Positions 17,023 to 27,321 are shown, numbered from the stretch's first letter. The stretch is 64,000 nucleotides of DNA from Bacteroidaceae bacterium (GCA_902362375.1 CABIVS010000001.1:626799-690798); one strand, 5' to 3'. Notes: generated from the sequence alone by a model not told the origin. Numbers and translations are program-made.

Positions 17023-19860
17023 ATGAAAGAGAGACCAACTAACGGACAAGTTATAATCGTTTTCACAGAGCATCCGATACTCGGCATATTGCTGATTCCC
17101 TATATTGCGGAAAGGCTGGACGATGGAACCTTGCAATTGGTGGAACAAGCATTTCATGCCTCTCCCGAAGCTATGAGCAAGATGAGTGAGGCAGAAAGAC
17201 AAGCTATTCATATCGCCTCTTATTATACAGAGAAGCATCTAATGAGCGTTTACTCCCGCGAAAAAACAGTATCGCGTTTTCTACATAAGTTATCCGAAGA
17301 TCCGGAACGAATTAAAAATGATATCCGTCCGTCTATCGAAAAGAAACTGTTGGAGATGCTGGCACTGATACGGGACAATGGACTGCCTTTTTATCAGAAA
17401 CAAGCCGGCAGTAAAATACTATACGCCCATCATGCCTATCACATAAATCCTCATAATGCAGAAATTCGCGTAACGTTTCATGTTGACAATAAAACATTCC
17501 GTTATCAGTTGCAGTGCTATTATGAAGGGCAGCCATTCTCTTTGAGCGAGTTGAAACCTGTGGTTGTACTGACTTCCTCGCCGACGACACTATTATTGGG
17601 AATGGAGCTATACTTCTTTCCGCACATTGAAAGTGCACGTATCTTACCTTTTACAAAGAAAAGATCGATCAGCGTAGACGCTTCCCAAATTGAAAAATAC
17701 ATAGATAACATTGTCATCCCGATTGCACGCTATCACGAAATCGAGGCTCACGGTTTGAGTATGATGGAAGAAAAATGTACTTGTGAAGCAATTCTCTCAT
17801 TCGAAGACACGACGTACAACGGACAAGCATTGCAGCTTGGTTTCCGTTATGGAGATCAGACATTTACACCGGATAGCGCCCTTGAAATGAAGAAAATCGT
17901 CTATCGGAAATCCGGTGGGATCTTCTTTTTTCGCCGGAACATTACTGCTGAAAAACAAGCCGTTCAGCTCTTAACGGATGCAGGCCTGCAACAACTCAAT
18001 GATACACATTTCAGCCTATCCCCCGAAGCTCCGGAAAAAACGATTGTCGAATGGATCAACAGCCATCGGGAGATGTTGCAGCAGTCCTTCCATCTCACCA
18101 GCAATATGGGAAACACACCTTATTGCCTGGACGAGATACGCATCGAGCAAAGTTGCGACGATGAGGTCGACTGGTTTGAATTGCGCATCACCGTTGTTAT
18201 CGGTAATCTGCGTATTCCTTTTTCACGTTTCCGCAAACATATCCTGGAAGAAAAGAGAGAGTATCTGCTACCCGATGGCCGCATGATTCTCCTGCCAGAG
18301 GAATGGTTCAGCAAATATGCGAATTTATTAGAGATAGGAATTCAAACGGAAAAAGGAATCCGCTTGAAACATACATTTGCAGGTGCTGCACAAACTGCCT
18401 TAAGTGAAGAGGAATTAAAGAAATTTCCGGTGAAGCAACAGATACAAAATGTTGCCGTACCCAGAAAACTCAAAGCAACGTTACGTCCCTATCAGCAGAA
18501 AGGATTCTCATGGATGGTACACTTGCACAAACAAGGATTTGGCGGATGCCTGGCAGATGACATGGGACTTGGGAAGACACTTCAAACTCTCACTCTATTA
18601 CAGTATATATATAAGCCATCTACTCCCAAGCAACCGGCTACCCTGATCGTTGTCCCCACATCGCTACTTCATAACTGGCGACGGGAAGCCAAACGCTTTA
18701 CAGCGCTCTCGATGACGGAATACAACAACACCGTGGCTATAGACAAGGAACGACCGGAAAAATTCTTCGGTCATTTTCACTTGATCTTTACGACGTATGG
18801 CATGATGAGGAATAACATTGATATACTCTGCTCATACCGTTTCGAATACATCGTGCTCGATGAAAGTCAGAATATCAAAAATAGTGAATCGCTCACCTTC
18901 CGGTCAGCCATTCGACTACAAAGTAAACACCGGCTTGTGCTTACAGGTACTCCCATCGAAAACTCATTAAAGGACCTGTGGGCTCAATTTCACTTCATAC
19001 AACCAGACTTACTGGGCACGGAAAGTGCTTTCCAAAAGCAGTTTATAATGCCGATTCGTCAGGGGAATACCCGTGCAAAAGTATTATTGCAGCAGCTGAC
19101 AGCCCCATTTATCCTCCGTAGAAGCAAGAAAGAGGTAGCTCCGGAACTTCCGGCACTTACCGAAGAGACCATCTACTGCGACATGACTGAAGAACAGAAC
19201 ACTTGTTACGAACAGGAGAAAAACAGCCTGCGTAACATCCTTCTTCAGCATCCTCAAAGTACCGACAGGCTTCATTCGTTTAGTGTATTAAATGGCATCT
19301 TACGTTTACGACAACTATCCTGCCACCCGCAACTTATCCTTCCCGACTATACCGGAACATCCGGAAAAACGGCACAGATAATCGAAACATTCGATACGCT
19401 ACAGAGCGAAGGCCACAAAGTTTTAATTTTCTCCTCATTCGTCAGGCATCTGGAGGTGCTCGCCGAAGCTTTCCACGAACGGGGTTGGAAATATGCCTTA
19501 TTAACAGGAACGACCAACAACCGCCCTTCCGAAATCGCCCATTTCACCGATCAAAAAGATGTCCAGGCATTCCTGATTTCACTAAAGGCAGGAGGCGTGG
19601 GACTTAATCTGACTCAAGCCGACTATGTATTTATCATAGATCCCTGGTGGAATCCTGCCGCCGAATCGCAGGCGATCGCCCGCGCCCATCGTATCGGGCA
19701 GGACAAGCAAGTGATTGCTTACCGCTTCATTACCCAAAACAGTATCGAAGAAAAGATTCTTCACCTACAAGATGAGAAACGGAAACTGGCGGAAACATTT
19801 GTTGCCGATAGTGAGCCATTGCCTATGTTAAGCAACGAGCAATGGGTAGACCTGCTCTAA
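17023..19860 (+). CDS. SNF2-family DEAD/DEAH-box ATPase
   Basis: A 945-residue Swi2/Snf2-type protein. The C-terminal half holds both RecA lobes: LRPYQQKGFSWMVHL, Walker A in ADDMGLGKTLQTL near residue 510, DESQNIKN (motif II) near 613, LTGTPIENSLKDLW, and the helicase C motifs SLKAGGVGLNLTQADYVF and QAIARAHRIGQDK. The first ~470 residues are poorly conserved and probably include the bacterial SNF2-associated region. It likely remodels protein-DNA or RNA polymerase complexes like RapA-type proteins, but the partner is unknown. No restriction or defence genes flank it, so a housekeeping role is more likely than phage defence. Confidence 0.92.
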   Translation: MKERPTNGQVIIVFTEHPILGILLIPYIAERLDDGTLQLVEQAFHASPEAMSKMSEAERQAIHIASYYTEKHLMSVYSREKTVSRFLHKLSEDPERIKNDIRPSIEKKLLEMLALIRDNGLPFYQKQAGSKILYAHHAYHINPHNAEIRVTFHVDNKTFRYQLQCYYEGQPFSLSELKPVVVLTSSPTTLLLGMELYFFPHIESARILPFTKKRSISVDASQIEKYIDNIVIPIARYHEIEAHGLSMMEEKCTCEAILSFEDTTYNGQALQLGFRYGDQTFTPDSALEMKKIVYRKSGGIFFFRRNITAEKQAVQLLTDAGLQQLNDTHFSLSPEAPEKTIVEWINSHREMLQQSFHLTSNMGNTPYCLDEIRIEQSCDDEVDWFELRITVVIGNLRIPFSRFRKHILEEKREYLLPDGRMILLPEEWFSKYANLLEIGIQTEKGIRLKHTFAGAAQTALSEEELKKFPVKQQIQNVAVPRKLKATLRPYQQKGFSWMVHLHKQGFGGCLADDMGLGKTLQTLTLLQYIYKPSTPKQPATLIVVPTSLLHNWRREAKRFTALSMTEYNNTVAIDKERPEKFFGHFHLIFTTYGMMRNNIDILCSYRFEYIVLDESQNIKNSESLTFRSAIRLQSKHRLVLTGTPIENSLKDLWAQFHFIQPDLLGTESAFQKQFIMPIRQGNTRAKVLLQQLTAPFILRRSKKEVAPELPALTEETIYCDMTEEQNTCYEQEKNSLRNILLQHPQSTDRLHSFSVLNGILRLRQLSCHPQLILPDYTGTSGKTAQIIETFDTLQSEGHKVLIFSSFVRHLEVLAEAFHERGWKYALLTGTTNNRPSEIAHFTDQKDVQAFLISLKAGGVGLNLTQADYVFIIDPWWNPAAESQAIARAHRIGQDKQVIAYRFITQNSIEEKILHLQDEKRKLAETFVADSEPLPMLSNEQWVDLL

Positions 19861-19957
19861 TAATACATAAGTCACAATCTATCACAGAGGCGTGTAAAAT
19901 GTATTATTTCATCGTATTCCTGAATTTTTTTATCCATATATTCTTATTTTATCCGGT

Positions 19958-19965
19958 TATCTTTG
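19958..19965 (+). promoter_or_regulatory. -7 promoter element of the two-lipoprotein operon
   Basis: TATCTTTG matches TAnnTTTG and ends 39 bases before the ATG at 20005. Confidence 0.6.
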
Positions 19966-20004
19966 CCATTGTGAAAATTATAAATAACCCGAAATAATAA
20001 ACGT

Positions 20005-22593
20005 ATGAAAAACAGGAGCATTACCTACCTATTACTATTTGGTATTTGCAGCATGTTGGCAATCATGCAATCGTGCCAGAAAACAGATGACCTGGAAGCA
20101 GACATCAATTCTCTGAAAGACCGTGTCGCTGCTTTGGAAAAAGCAACGGAAGGACTGAATACTTCATTTGCCAGTCTGCAAGCCCTTATGCAAAAAAACA
20201 AAGTCATTATCGGAATTACTCCGACTAAAGATGGTCTGGGATATTTGCTGGAACTTAGTGACGGAACAAGCATTAAAGTCATGGAAAGTGAAGCGGTACA
20301 GGCATCTGTCCCTGAATTTTCCGTAGATGAAGAAGGCTACTGGATATATAAAACAAGTAGTGATACCGATTTCAAATATCTGCCGGGAGCCGATGGAGAG
20401 AAAGTATCGGCATGGCCCCGTGATGAAGAAGGCAATGTGGTGGCAACTCCATTAATCAGCGTATCCTCCAGTGGATATTGGCAAGTGAGCTACGATAATG
20501 GACAAACGTATACAAGCTTAGGAACTAAGGCCGAAGGTGGAAGTCAGGGAGGAACCAGTATATTCAGTAAGGTAGAATATAATGAAGCAAACCACACTTT
20601 CTCATTCACATTATCCGATGGAGGAAAAACATATACCTTTCCGGTAGATGACACCTTTGGACTGATAATTTATGGTCTCAATGATGCCGACAGCGAACAA
20701 GCCGTGCAGGTTTTCGCCCCCAATGAGAATCATAAGGAATATAAAGTAGAACAGAATGACGTACAACAAGCCGTAGTACAAGCTCCTAAAGGATGGAATG
20801 TTCTTTTGTCCGAGAACTTGTTAACTATCACACCACAAGCAACTGCGACAAAGGATGTGGAAGAAACTATTAAAATTGTACTGACTTCATCAAAGAATTA
20901 TATCCGTATTGTATCTATTGAAGTTAAACAACTTTCCAGCGAAGCCGGAGCAGAAGCCTGGCAGCAGTTTGTTAACGCTGACCAACAGAATGTGTTATTA
21001 GACTTTTCATACGCCGGATATAAGTATGGTGAAATGGCTCCTCCCGAAATAGAAACGCTAACAGCGCAAGGATATAAAGTATACGATGTTACAGATCCCA
21101 AATATGGAGCTATCCCCAACGACGGTAAATCTGACAGAGCAGCTTTCATGAAGGTCTTGGCAGAAATAGCGAGTCAAACAAAGCAAGAAGACAACAATAT
21201 GACCGACCGATATATCAAGGAAAATGCTAAAGCTATTATCTACTTCCCCGAAGGAAACTATATTCTGCAAGATGAGGATTCTAAAGATCGCAGGATTCGT
21301 ATATCAATGAGTGATATTGTTTTAAAAGGAGCCGGAAAAAACAAAACGACACTCGAAATGACCGCTGCCAATAATTCTCCCAAGCCAACCGAAGAGATGT
21401 GGAATGCTCCTGTCATGATGGAGTTCAAACACAATACAGGATTAGGAGAATCTGTCGGTACCATCACCGAAGACGCTCCGATAGGCAGCAAAACCATAAC
21501 GGCTAGTTTAACAGGAGTAAGCGGAGGCAGCTGGGTATGCCTTGTGTTGGAAAATACGGATGACAATGTAATTAACTCCGAATTATATCCACACAAATGG
21601 GAAGATATTAAGATACAGCAAGGTGGTACTCCCAATATCAAGACAAAAGGGATTCAGATATACGAATATCATCAGATTGAGAAAATCAGCGGTAACAATG
21701 TTACCTTCAAAGAGCCGATCATGCACGCTATCAATAAAGATTGGGGATGGAAAGTACATAAGTTCGCAAACTATGCCAATGTGGGTGTAGAAGACCTGAC
21801 CTTCAAAGGACACGCCAAAGAGAAGTTCATTCACCACGGCTCTGACATTGACGATGGTGGTTTTAAGCTCATCGATTTTGTGCGTCTGACCAATTCGTGG
21901 ATGCGCCGGGTTAATTTTGAGAGTGTTAGTGAAGCCATGTCAATCACCAGTTCTGCCAACTGTTCTGCTTATGACATCACTATTGGCGGTAATCGTGGAC
22001 ATGCTTCTATCCGATCGCAAGCTTCTTCCCGTATCTTTATTGGAAAAGTAACTGAAAACAGCAATGGCTACACACTTAGAAAAGGAGAAGGTGAAAACAC
22101 ATTGATGGAATATAAAATGAATGTTGGACAATATCACGCTTGCGGTGTTTCAAAGCAAAGTATAGGTGCTGTAATATGGAATGTTAGATGGGGAGATGAT
22201 TCTTGCTTTGAATCACATGCCACACAGCCACGTGCAACACTAATCGACTGCTGTTCCGGTGGTTTCATGCATTGGAGACAAGGAGGAGACTCTGCCCAAA
22301 TGCCTAATCATATGGAGAATCTGACAATATGGAATTTCTATGCAACAAATGCACAAACAGACCAGGACATCGATACAGAAGGTAAATTTACCTGGTGGGA
22401 TGGTAACGGCTTTTGGTGGAAATTTATGCCTCCTATCATTGTCGGTTTCCACGGAAGTCCTTTAGATTTTGATGATACTCAAATGAAACGACTCGAAAGC
22501 AACGGAACTGCTGTGGAACCATATTCACTCTATGAGGCTCAATTACGTAAACGTTTAGGATATGTTCCTTCTTGGCTATCCTCTTTAAAATAA
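20005..22593 (+). CDS. Surface lipoprotein with coiled coil, GYW modules and pectate-lyase-like beta-helix
   Basis: An 862-residue SPII lipoprotein with lipobox cysteine Cys24 (MQSC) followed by acidic residues, which suggests surface export. Residues ~28-66 form a heptad-like coiled coil (DUF4988-type N-terminus). Two short modules follow, each with a GYW triplet (111-113 and 157-159). After a beta-rich linker, residues ~350-860 begin with YDVTDPKYGAIPNDGKSDRA, the typical entry of pectate-lyase-superfamily right-handed beta-helices, and end in a DUF4955-like region. A polysaccharide lyase or hydrolase on an extended stalk is a reasonable guess, with no catalytic residues identified. The downstream gene is 21 bases away and shares the N-terminal design. 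Confidence 0.75.
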   Translation: MKNRSITYLLLFGICSMLAIMQSCQKTDDLEADINSLKDRVAALEKATEGLNTSFASLQALMQKNKVIIGITPTKDGLGYLLELSDGTSIKVMESEAVQASVPEFSVDEEGYWIYKTSSDTDFKYLPGADGEKVSAWPRDEEGNVVATPLISVSSSGYWQVSYDNGQTYTSLGTKAEGGSQGGTSIFSKVEYNEANHTFSFTLSDGGKTYTFPVDDTFGLIIYGLNDADSEQAVQVFAPNENHKEYKVEQNDVQQAVVQAPKGWNVLLSENLLTITPQATATKDVEETIKIVLTSSKNYIRIVSIEVKQLSSEAGAEAWQQFVNADQQNVLLDFSYAGYKYGEMAPPEIETLTAQGYKVYDVTDPKYGAIPNDGKSDRAAFMKVLAEIASQTKQEDNNMTDRYIKENAKAIIYFPEGNYILQDEDSKDRRIRISMSDIVLKGAGKNKTTLEMTAANNSPKPTEEMWNAPVMMEFKHNTGLGESVGTITEDAPIGSKTITASLTGVSGGSWVCLVLENTDDNVINSELYPHKWEDIKIQQGGTPNIKTKGIQIYEYHQIEKISGNNVTFKEPIMHAINKDWGWKVHKFANYANVGVEDLTFKGHAKEKFIHHGSDIDDGGFKLIDFVRLTNSWMRRVNFESVSEAMSITSSANCSAYDITIGGNRGHASIRSQASSRIFIGKVTENSNGYTLRKGEGENTLMEYKMNVGQYHACGVSKQSIGAVIWNVRWGDDSCFESHATQPRATLIDCCSGGFMHWRQGGDSAQMPNHMENLTIWNFYATNAQTDQDIDTEGKFTWWDGNGFWWKFMPPIIVGFHGSPLDFDDTQMKRLESNGTAVEPYSLYEAQLRKRLGYVPSWLSSLK

Positions 22594-22614
22594 TAACTTT
22601 AAAACAATATAATC

Positions 22615-24618
22615 ATGAAAAAAGTATGGAGTATGTTCATGTTATTGGCTGTATGCCTGGTAGCATGTACCAACATTGACGATTTGGAAGATGATGTAGA
22701 CGCACTGAAAAAGCGCGTTACCGCACTCGAAACACAAGTACGTGATATAAATAGTAATACTGAAGCCCTTCGCGAACTTTATAATGAAGGAACATTCATT
22801 ACTAATATAGAGGAAAAGTCTGATTCTTACACACTCACTTTGAGCAATGGAAAGACAGTAAATCTATATATGAAAAACGATAATAACCTGTTATGCCCTA
22901 TTATCGGTATCGATTCAGAAGGCTACTGGACTGTTCTTTACAACAAAAATGAAACTCCGGAACGTCTGACTGTAAACGGACAACCTGTGAAAGCTAATGG
23001 AGAGAGTGGCAAGACTCCTACATTCAATGTAGATAGTGAAGGTTACTGGCAGGTTAGCTATGACGGAGGAAAGCACTACAGTTATATATACAAAGAAGGA
23101 ACTACTGACAAAGTCAGTGCAACCGGTGACGGTTCTGCTCCGACAGAAGACAAAAACTTCAAGAGTGTAACAGTAGAAAACAACGAACTGGTCTTAGTAC
23201 TTGCAGGTGAGGATGCTCCAACCATACGCATCCCTATCGTTAGCGATTTCGAATGTAGTTTTGCAGCCGAAGATTTAAAACAAGTACAGGAGTTTTCGGC
23301 AGGTGAAGTGAAAGAGTTTACCATGACCGTGAGAGGAGTAGAAAATACAATGATTACTGCTCCCGAAGGATGGAGTGCTAAATTCTCTAAGGAAGCTGGA
23401 AAAGAAAATGTATTGGTTGTTACTGCCCCTGTATCAAGCGCAAAGATGATGACTCGTGCAACAGCTGATAACAGTACTGATATTGCGGTATTGGCAACAA
23501 GCGGAAAGTATGCTATGATTGCTAAAATTCAGGTTAAAGTTATAGATACCCCACAATCCAAAGACTTCTACACAGAGTATAATACAAATGGGAATATTAC
23601 TATTGGAAATGTTTCTATAACAAAAGGAGCAAATGAAGCTATATTATTAGATGGCTCTGATGAGAGTGCTTCTAATATCAGAAACCTAATCCATCAAAAG
23701 ACAGAACAAACTGTTATTTTCTTGGAAAAGGGAGCTTATGATTTTAACACACCATCCATTGCTGAAATCACAGGGACAGTTGTTATAATCGGAAGATATA
23801 GTGACAGTAAACCTATACTAAAACCAGAGCTTTTGTGGAAACTCAAATCTGGTAAATTGATATTCAAAAATATACAATTAGACCTAACTAAAATTGATGC
23901 TAGTGGAGGTAATAATAAGTATATGTTCTGTAATGCAGATGCTACTGCAGATTTTGAAGACTTTATACTCGAAGACTGTGAAATAACTAATATTCAAAAG
24001 AACTTTTATTATAACAATGTAGCAGCTTATACAATCAAGAATATTTATGCAAAGAATTCACGTTTCCAATTAAATACTACAGCAGACGGTGTTCTAATAT
24101 TCAATATTTACAATACAACACACTTAGATGCAATGCAAATGTTTACTTTTGAAAATAACATTGTATACAATAAAACATCTGTTATCGGACAAATTCTTTC
24201 ATGGAATAACAACATTGTGCAAAGTCCCGATCAGCAACAAATAGAGGTGTCTTTCTGTAATAATACCATTGTAAACTATGTAGGAAAGAACTATCATCTA
24301 AAATTTTATGATACTAAAAAAATTACGATTTCGAAAAATATTTTCTATGCAGATCCCAAAATGAGTAGTGACGCTACAATGTGTGGTATTTATAAAAAAG
24401 AAAGTACTCCAGAATTCGATGTGAAAGATAATATAGCATATGGACTTACCGAAACAAATAAATGGAATAGTTTTGGCGCAACAGTTAAGCCTACCAACCC
24501 AATCGAAGAACAATTACTTCGCCTGACAAATAGTCCGTTCACTTCAATGGATTTGGATAAAGGCATCTTTATACTAGACAATGCATATACAGGATTTGGG
24601 TCTACTATTAACCAATAA
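22615..24618 (+). CDS. Surface lipoprotein with coiled coil, GYW modules and beta-helix (partner of upstream gene)
   Basis: A 667-residue SPII lipoprotein with Cys18 in LVAC followed by TNIDDLEDD, an acidic surface-export-like stretch. A coiled coil covers ~20-55, and GYW modules occur at 103-105 and 143-145, as in the upstream protein. Residues ~190-310 form a beta-sandwich-like linker. The remainder is rich in Asn, Ile and Tyr with repeating strands such as FKNIQLDLT and FENNIVYNKT, a right-handed beta-helix of the DUF4957/DUF5123 kind. The beta-helix part is visibly more A+T-rich than the N-terminal part. Function unknown; glycan binding or cleavage is the best guess. A terminator follows at 24642. 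Confidence 0.72.
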   Translation: MKKVWSMFMLLAVCLVACTNIDDLEDDVDALKKRVTALETQVRDINSNTEALRELYNEGTFITNIEEKSDSYTLTLSNGKTVNLYMKNDNNLLCPIIGIDSEGYWTVLYNKNETPERLTVNGQPVKANGESGKTPTFNVDSEGYWQVSYDGGKHYSYIYKEGTTDKVSATGDGSAPTEDKNFKSVTVENNELVLVLAGEDAPTIRIPIVSDFECSFAAEDLKQVQEFSAGEVKEFTMTVRGVENTMITAPEGWSAKFSKEAGKENVLVVTAPVSSAKMMTRATADNSTDIAVLATSGKYAMIAKIQVKVIDTPQSKDFYTEYNTNGNITIGNVSITKGANEAILLDGSDESASNIRNLIHQKTEQTVIFLEKGAYDFNTPSIAEITGTVVIIGRYSDSKPILKPELLWKLKSGKLIFKNIQLDLTKIDASGGNNKYMFCNADATADFEDFILEDCEITNIQKNFYYNNVAAYTIKNIYAKNSRFQLNTTADGVLIFNIYNTTHLDAMQMFTFENNIVYNKTSVIGQILSWNNNIVQSPDQQQIEVSFCNNTIVNYVGKNYHLKFYDTKKITISKNIFYADPKMSSDATMCGIYKKESTPEFDVKDNIAYGLTETNKWNSFGATVKPTNPIEEQLLRLTNSPFTSMDLDKGIFILDNAYTGFGSTINQ

Positions 24619-24641
24619 ACTATAAACTCACGTTTCTCAAT

Positions 24642-24675
24642 ACAAAAAAGGATGCCCTACAGGTATCCTTTTTGT
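24642..24675. terminator. Intrinsic terminator after the two-lipoprotein operon
   Basis: A hairpin with stem arms AAAAGGATGCC and GGTATCCTTTTT around a CTACA loop, flanked by A- and T-runs. It can work in the plus direction for the lipoprotein operon. Confidence 0.8.
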
Positions 24676-24753
24676 ATATTGCACTATCACAGTGCAATTT
24701 TAGCTAAAACCACATCTTTTCCCCCACCACCTTGCAGAAATATTTTTTTAATT

Positions 24754-24761
24754 TATCTTTG
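24754..24761 (+). promoter_or_regulatory. -7 promoter element of the HAD phosphatase gene
   Basis: TATCTTTG matches TAnnTTTG, with a possible TTG -33 at 24732-24734. It ends 18 bases before the ATG at 24780, which supports that start over the upstream in-frame ATG at 24732. Confidence 0.65.
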
Positions 24762-24779
24762 CATCCAAAACAACCCTAC

Positions 24780-25592
24780 ATGAAATACAAACTTATCGTG
24801 CTCGATCTTGACGGCACACTCACCAACTCTAAAAAAGAAATCACTCCCCGCAACAGGGAAACTCTGATACGTATGCAAGAGCAAGGAATACGACTGGTAT
24901 TAGCTTCCGGACGGCCTACTTATGGCATTGTGCCATTAGCTAATGAGTTACGTATGAATGAATTCGGTGGATTCATCCTGTCCTATAACGGAGGAGAAAT
25001 CATTAATTGGGAAACACAGGAGATGGTATATGAAAATGTGTTGCCTAATGAAGTTGTTCCAGTGCTTTACGAATGTGCCCGTACCCATCAACTAAGTATA
25101 TTAACCTATGACGGAGCAGAGATAATAACCGAAAACTCTCAAGATCCATACGTATTAAAAGAGGCCTTTCTCAATAAAATGGCAGTTCGGGAGACAAACG
25201 ACTTCCTGACAGACATCACGCTTCCCGTAGCCAAATGCCTCATCGTAGGAGATGCCGATAAACTGATTCCACTTGAAGCCGAACTTTGTCTCCGGCTGCA
25301 AGGTCGCATTAATGTTTTCCGTTCAGAACCCTATTTTCTCGAATTAGTCCCGCAAGGTATCGACAAGGCTCTTTCTTTGGCTGTCCTGTTAAAAGAAATA
25401 GGAGTAGCACGTGAAGAAGTTATTGCCATAGGTGATGGCTATAATGACCTATCCATGATTAAGTTTGCAGGATTGGGGATTGCCATGGGAAATGCTCAAG
25501 AACCTGTAAAGAAAGCAGCAGATTACATCACTCTAAGTAACGAAGAAGACGGTGTAGCAGAAGCAATCAATAAGTTTTGTAATCAACAATAG
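24780..25592 (+). CDS. Cof-type HAD-IIB phosphatase
   Basis: A 270-residue cytosolic HAD hydrolase. Motif I is DLDGTL near residues 8-13, motif II is LASGRPTYG, the lysine motif is in LVPQGIDKALSL, and motif IV is GDGYNDLSMIKFAGLGIAMGNA. The large C2 cap between motifs II and III places it in the Cof/YbiV/YidA group, which dephosphorylates sugar phosphates, FMN or PLP. The substrate cannot be set from sequence. It is monocistronic, and a hairpin array lies downstream. Confidence 0.9.
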   Translation: MKYKLIVLDLDGTLTNSKKEITPRNRETLIRMQEQGIRLVLASGRPTYGIVPLANELRMNEFGGFILSYNGGEIINWETQEMVYENVLPNEVVPVLYECARTHQLSILTYDGAEIITENSQDPYVLKEAFLNKMAVRETNDFLTDITLPVAKCLIVGDADKLIPLEAELCLRLQGRINVFRSEPYFLELVPQGIDKALSLAVLLKEIGVAREEVIAIGDGYNDLSMIKFAGLGIAMGNAQEPVKKAADYITLSNEEDGVAEAINKFCNQQ

Positions 25593-25625
25593 CCAAACAT
25601 TTACTGACATGCTGACAGAGTTTTA

Positions 25626-25708
25626 GTTTCTCGGTGAGAAACCTTTGGTTCCTCGTAGTGAAACGATTGTTTCCTCGGTGTGAAACTGTCAGTTTCATAC
25701 CGGGAAAC
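25626..25708. repeat. Array of four short GTTTC/GAAAC palindromes
   Basis: Four imperfect inverted repeats of 17-18 bases lie at 25626-25642, 25648-25664, 25669-25686 and 25692-25708. Each has the form GTTTC(C/T)TCGGTG(A/T)GAAAC or a close variant. Start-to-start spacing is 22, 21 and 23 bases. The array fills part of the 231-base spacer between the HAD gene and cysS and ends about 80 bases before the cysS promoter. Confidence 0.8.
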
Positions 25709-25786
25709 AAATCACCTTACTAGCAAAAACGACCCAACACTTAAAATCAACCGATTAAAGATAGGGCGCATATTCAGATTTTATAC

Positions 25787-25794
25787 TAACTTTG
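25787..25794 (+). promoter_or_regulatory. -7 promoter element of cysS
   Basis: TAACTTTG matches TAnnTTTG and ends 29 bases before the ATG at 25824. Confidence 0.65.
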
Positions 25795-25823
25795 CGATTC
25801 CAATAAAACAAATATAAAATGTT

Positions 25824-27305
25824 ATGGAACATCAACTTACCATTTACAACACCTTAGATAGAAAGAAAGAGTTGTTTGTACCGCTTCATGCACCTCATGT
25901 AGGCATGTATGTGTGCGGACCGACTGTTTACGGAGATGCCCATTTAGGACACGCCCGCCCGGCTATAACCTTTGATGTGTTATTCCGCTATCTCACCCAC
26001 CTAGGATATAAAGTACGCTACGTACGAAATATTACCGACGTAGGTCATCTGGAACACGATGCCGATGACGGAGAAGACAAAATCGCCAAAAAAGCACGTC
26101 TGGAAGAGTTGGAGCCAATGGAGGTTGTTCAATATTTCCTGAACCGCTATCATAAAGCAATGGAAGCGTTGAATGTACTTTCTCCAAGCATTGAGCCACA
26201 TGCTTCAGGACATATCATTGAACAAATCCAACTGGTACAGAAGATTTTGGATGCCGGATACGCCTATGAAAGCGAAGGCTCCGTCTACTTCGATGTAGCC
26301 AAATACAATAAGGATTACCACTACGGAAAACTTTCCGGACGTAATCTGGACGATGTATTAAATACCACCCGTGACCTCGACGGACAAAGCGAAAAACGCA
26401 ATCCTGCCGACTTCGCCCTTTGGAAAAAGGCACAACCGGAACATATCATGCGCTGGCCGTCTCCATGGAGCGACGGCTTCCCCGGATGGCACGCCGAATG
26501 TACCGCTATGGGACGCAAATACCTGGGTGAGCACTTCGATATTCACGGAGGAGGAATGGACTTGATTTTCCCCCACCACGAATGTGAAATCGCACAATCG
26601 GTAGCTTCGCAAGGGGACGACATGGTTCACTACTGGATGCACAACAATATGATTACCATCAATGGAACAAAGATGGGTAAATCACTTGGCAACTTCATCA
26701 CACTGGACGAATTCTTCAACGGTACCCATAAGCTGTTGGCACAAGCCTACACACCAATGACGATCCGCTTCTTCATCCTGCAAGCTCATTACCGCAGTAC
26801 GGTAGATTTCAGCAATGAGGCATTGCAAGCATCCGAAAAAGGCTTGCAACGTCTGATGGAAGCTATCGACGCATTGGATAAGATAACTCCCGCATCGGCA
26901 ACTTCAGAGGGAATCAACGTGAAAGAGCTACGTGCAAAATGCTACGAAGCAATGAATGACGACTTGAATACACCGATTGTCATCGCACAGCTTTTCGAAG
27001 GCGCCCGCATCATTAACAATATCATTGCCGGCAATGCCACTATCTCCGCCGAAGACCTGAAAGACCTGAAAGAAACATTCCATCTGTTCAGTTTCGACAT
27101 CATGGGATTGAAAGAAGAAAAAGGCTCTTCAGATGGTCGTGAAGCAGCTTACGGCAAGGTAGTAGATATGCTACTGGAACAACGTATGAAAGCGAAAGCC
27201 AACAAAGACTGGGCTACTTCCGACGAGATCCGCAACACACTGACAGCACTCGGATTTGAAATCAAAGATACCAAAGACGGTTTCGAATGGAGACTGAATA
27301 AGTAA
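25824..27305 (+). CDS. cysS: Cysteinyl-tRNA synthetase
   Basis: A 493-residue class I aminoacyl-tRNA synthetase charging tRNA-Cys. The zinc and HIGH region reads [18 protein letters not shown], further zinc ligands lie in WHAECTAMG and HHECEIAQS, and the KMSKS loop reads TKMGKSLGN. The C-terminal DALR-like anticodon domain is complete. The start ATG at 25824 follows an out-of-frame ATG by a few bases. The gene is followed by a long bidirectional terminator. Confidence 0.98.
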   Translation: MEHQLTIYNTLDRKKELFVPLHAPHVGMYVCGPTVYGDAHLGHARPAITFDVLFRYLTHLGYKVRYVRNITDVGHLEHDADDGEDKIAKKARLEELEPMEVVQYFLNRYHKAMEALNVLSPSIEPHASGHIIEQIQLVQKILDAGYAYESEGSVYFDVAKYNKDYHYGKLSGRNLDDVLNTTRDLDGQSEKRNPADFALWKKAQPEHIMRWPSPWSDGFPGWHAECTAMGRKYLGEHFDIHGGGMDLIFPHHECEIAQSVASQGDDMVHYWMHNNMITINGTKMGKSLGNFITLDEFFNGTHKLLAQAYTPMTIRFFILQAHYRSTVDFSNEALQASEKGLQRLMEAIDALDKITPASATSEGINVKELRAKCYEAMNDDLNTPIVIAQLFEGARIINNIIAGNATISAEDLKDLKETFHLFSFDIMGLKEEKGSSDGREAAYGKVVDMLLEQRMKAKANKDWATSDEIRNTLTALGFEIKDTKDGFEWRLNK

Positions 27306-27321
27306 TATTTATATTTCCAAG

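Noticed and set aside
17023..19860. SNF2 helicase as part of a phage-defence island
   Set aside because: No methylase, nuclease, phospholipase D or other defence partner flanks it; neighbours are tRNA modification and housekeeping genes.
25626..25708. CRISPR array
   Set aside because: Units are 17-18 bases, self-palindromic and only 4-6 bases apart, with no spacer-sized gaps and no cas genes.
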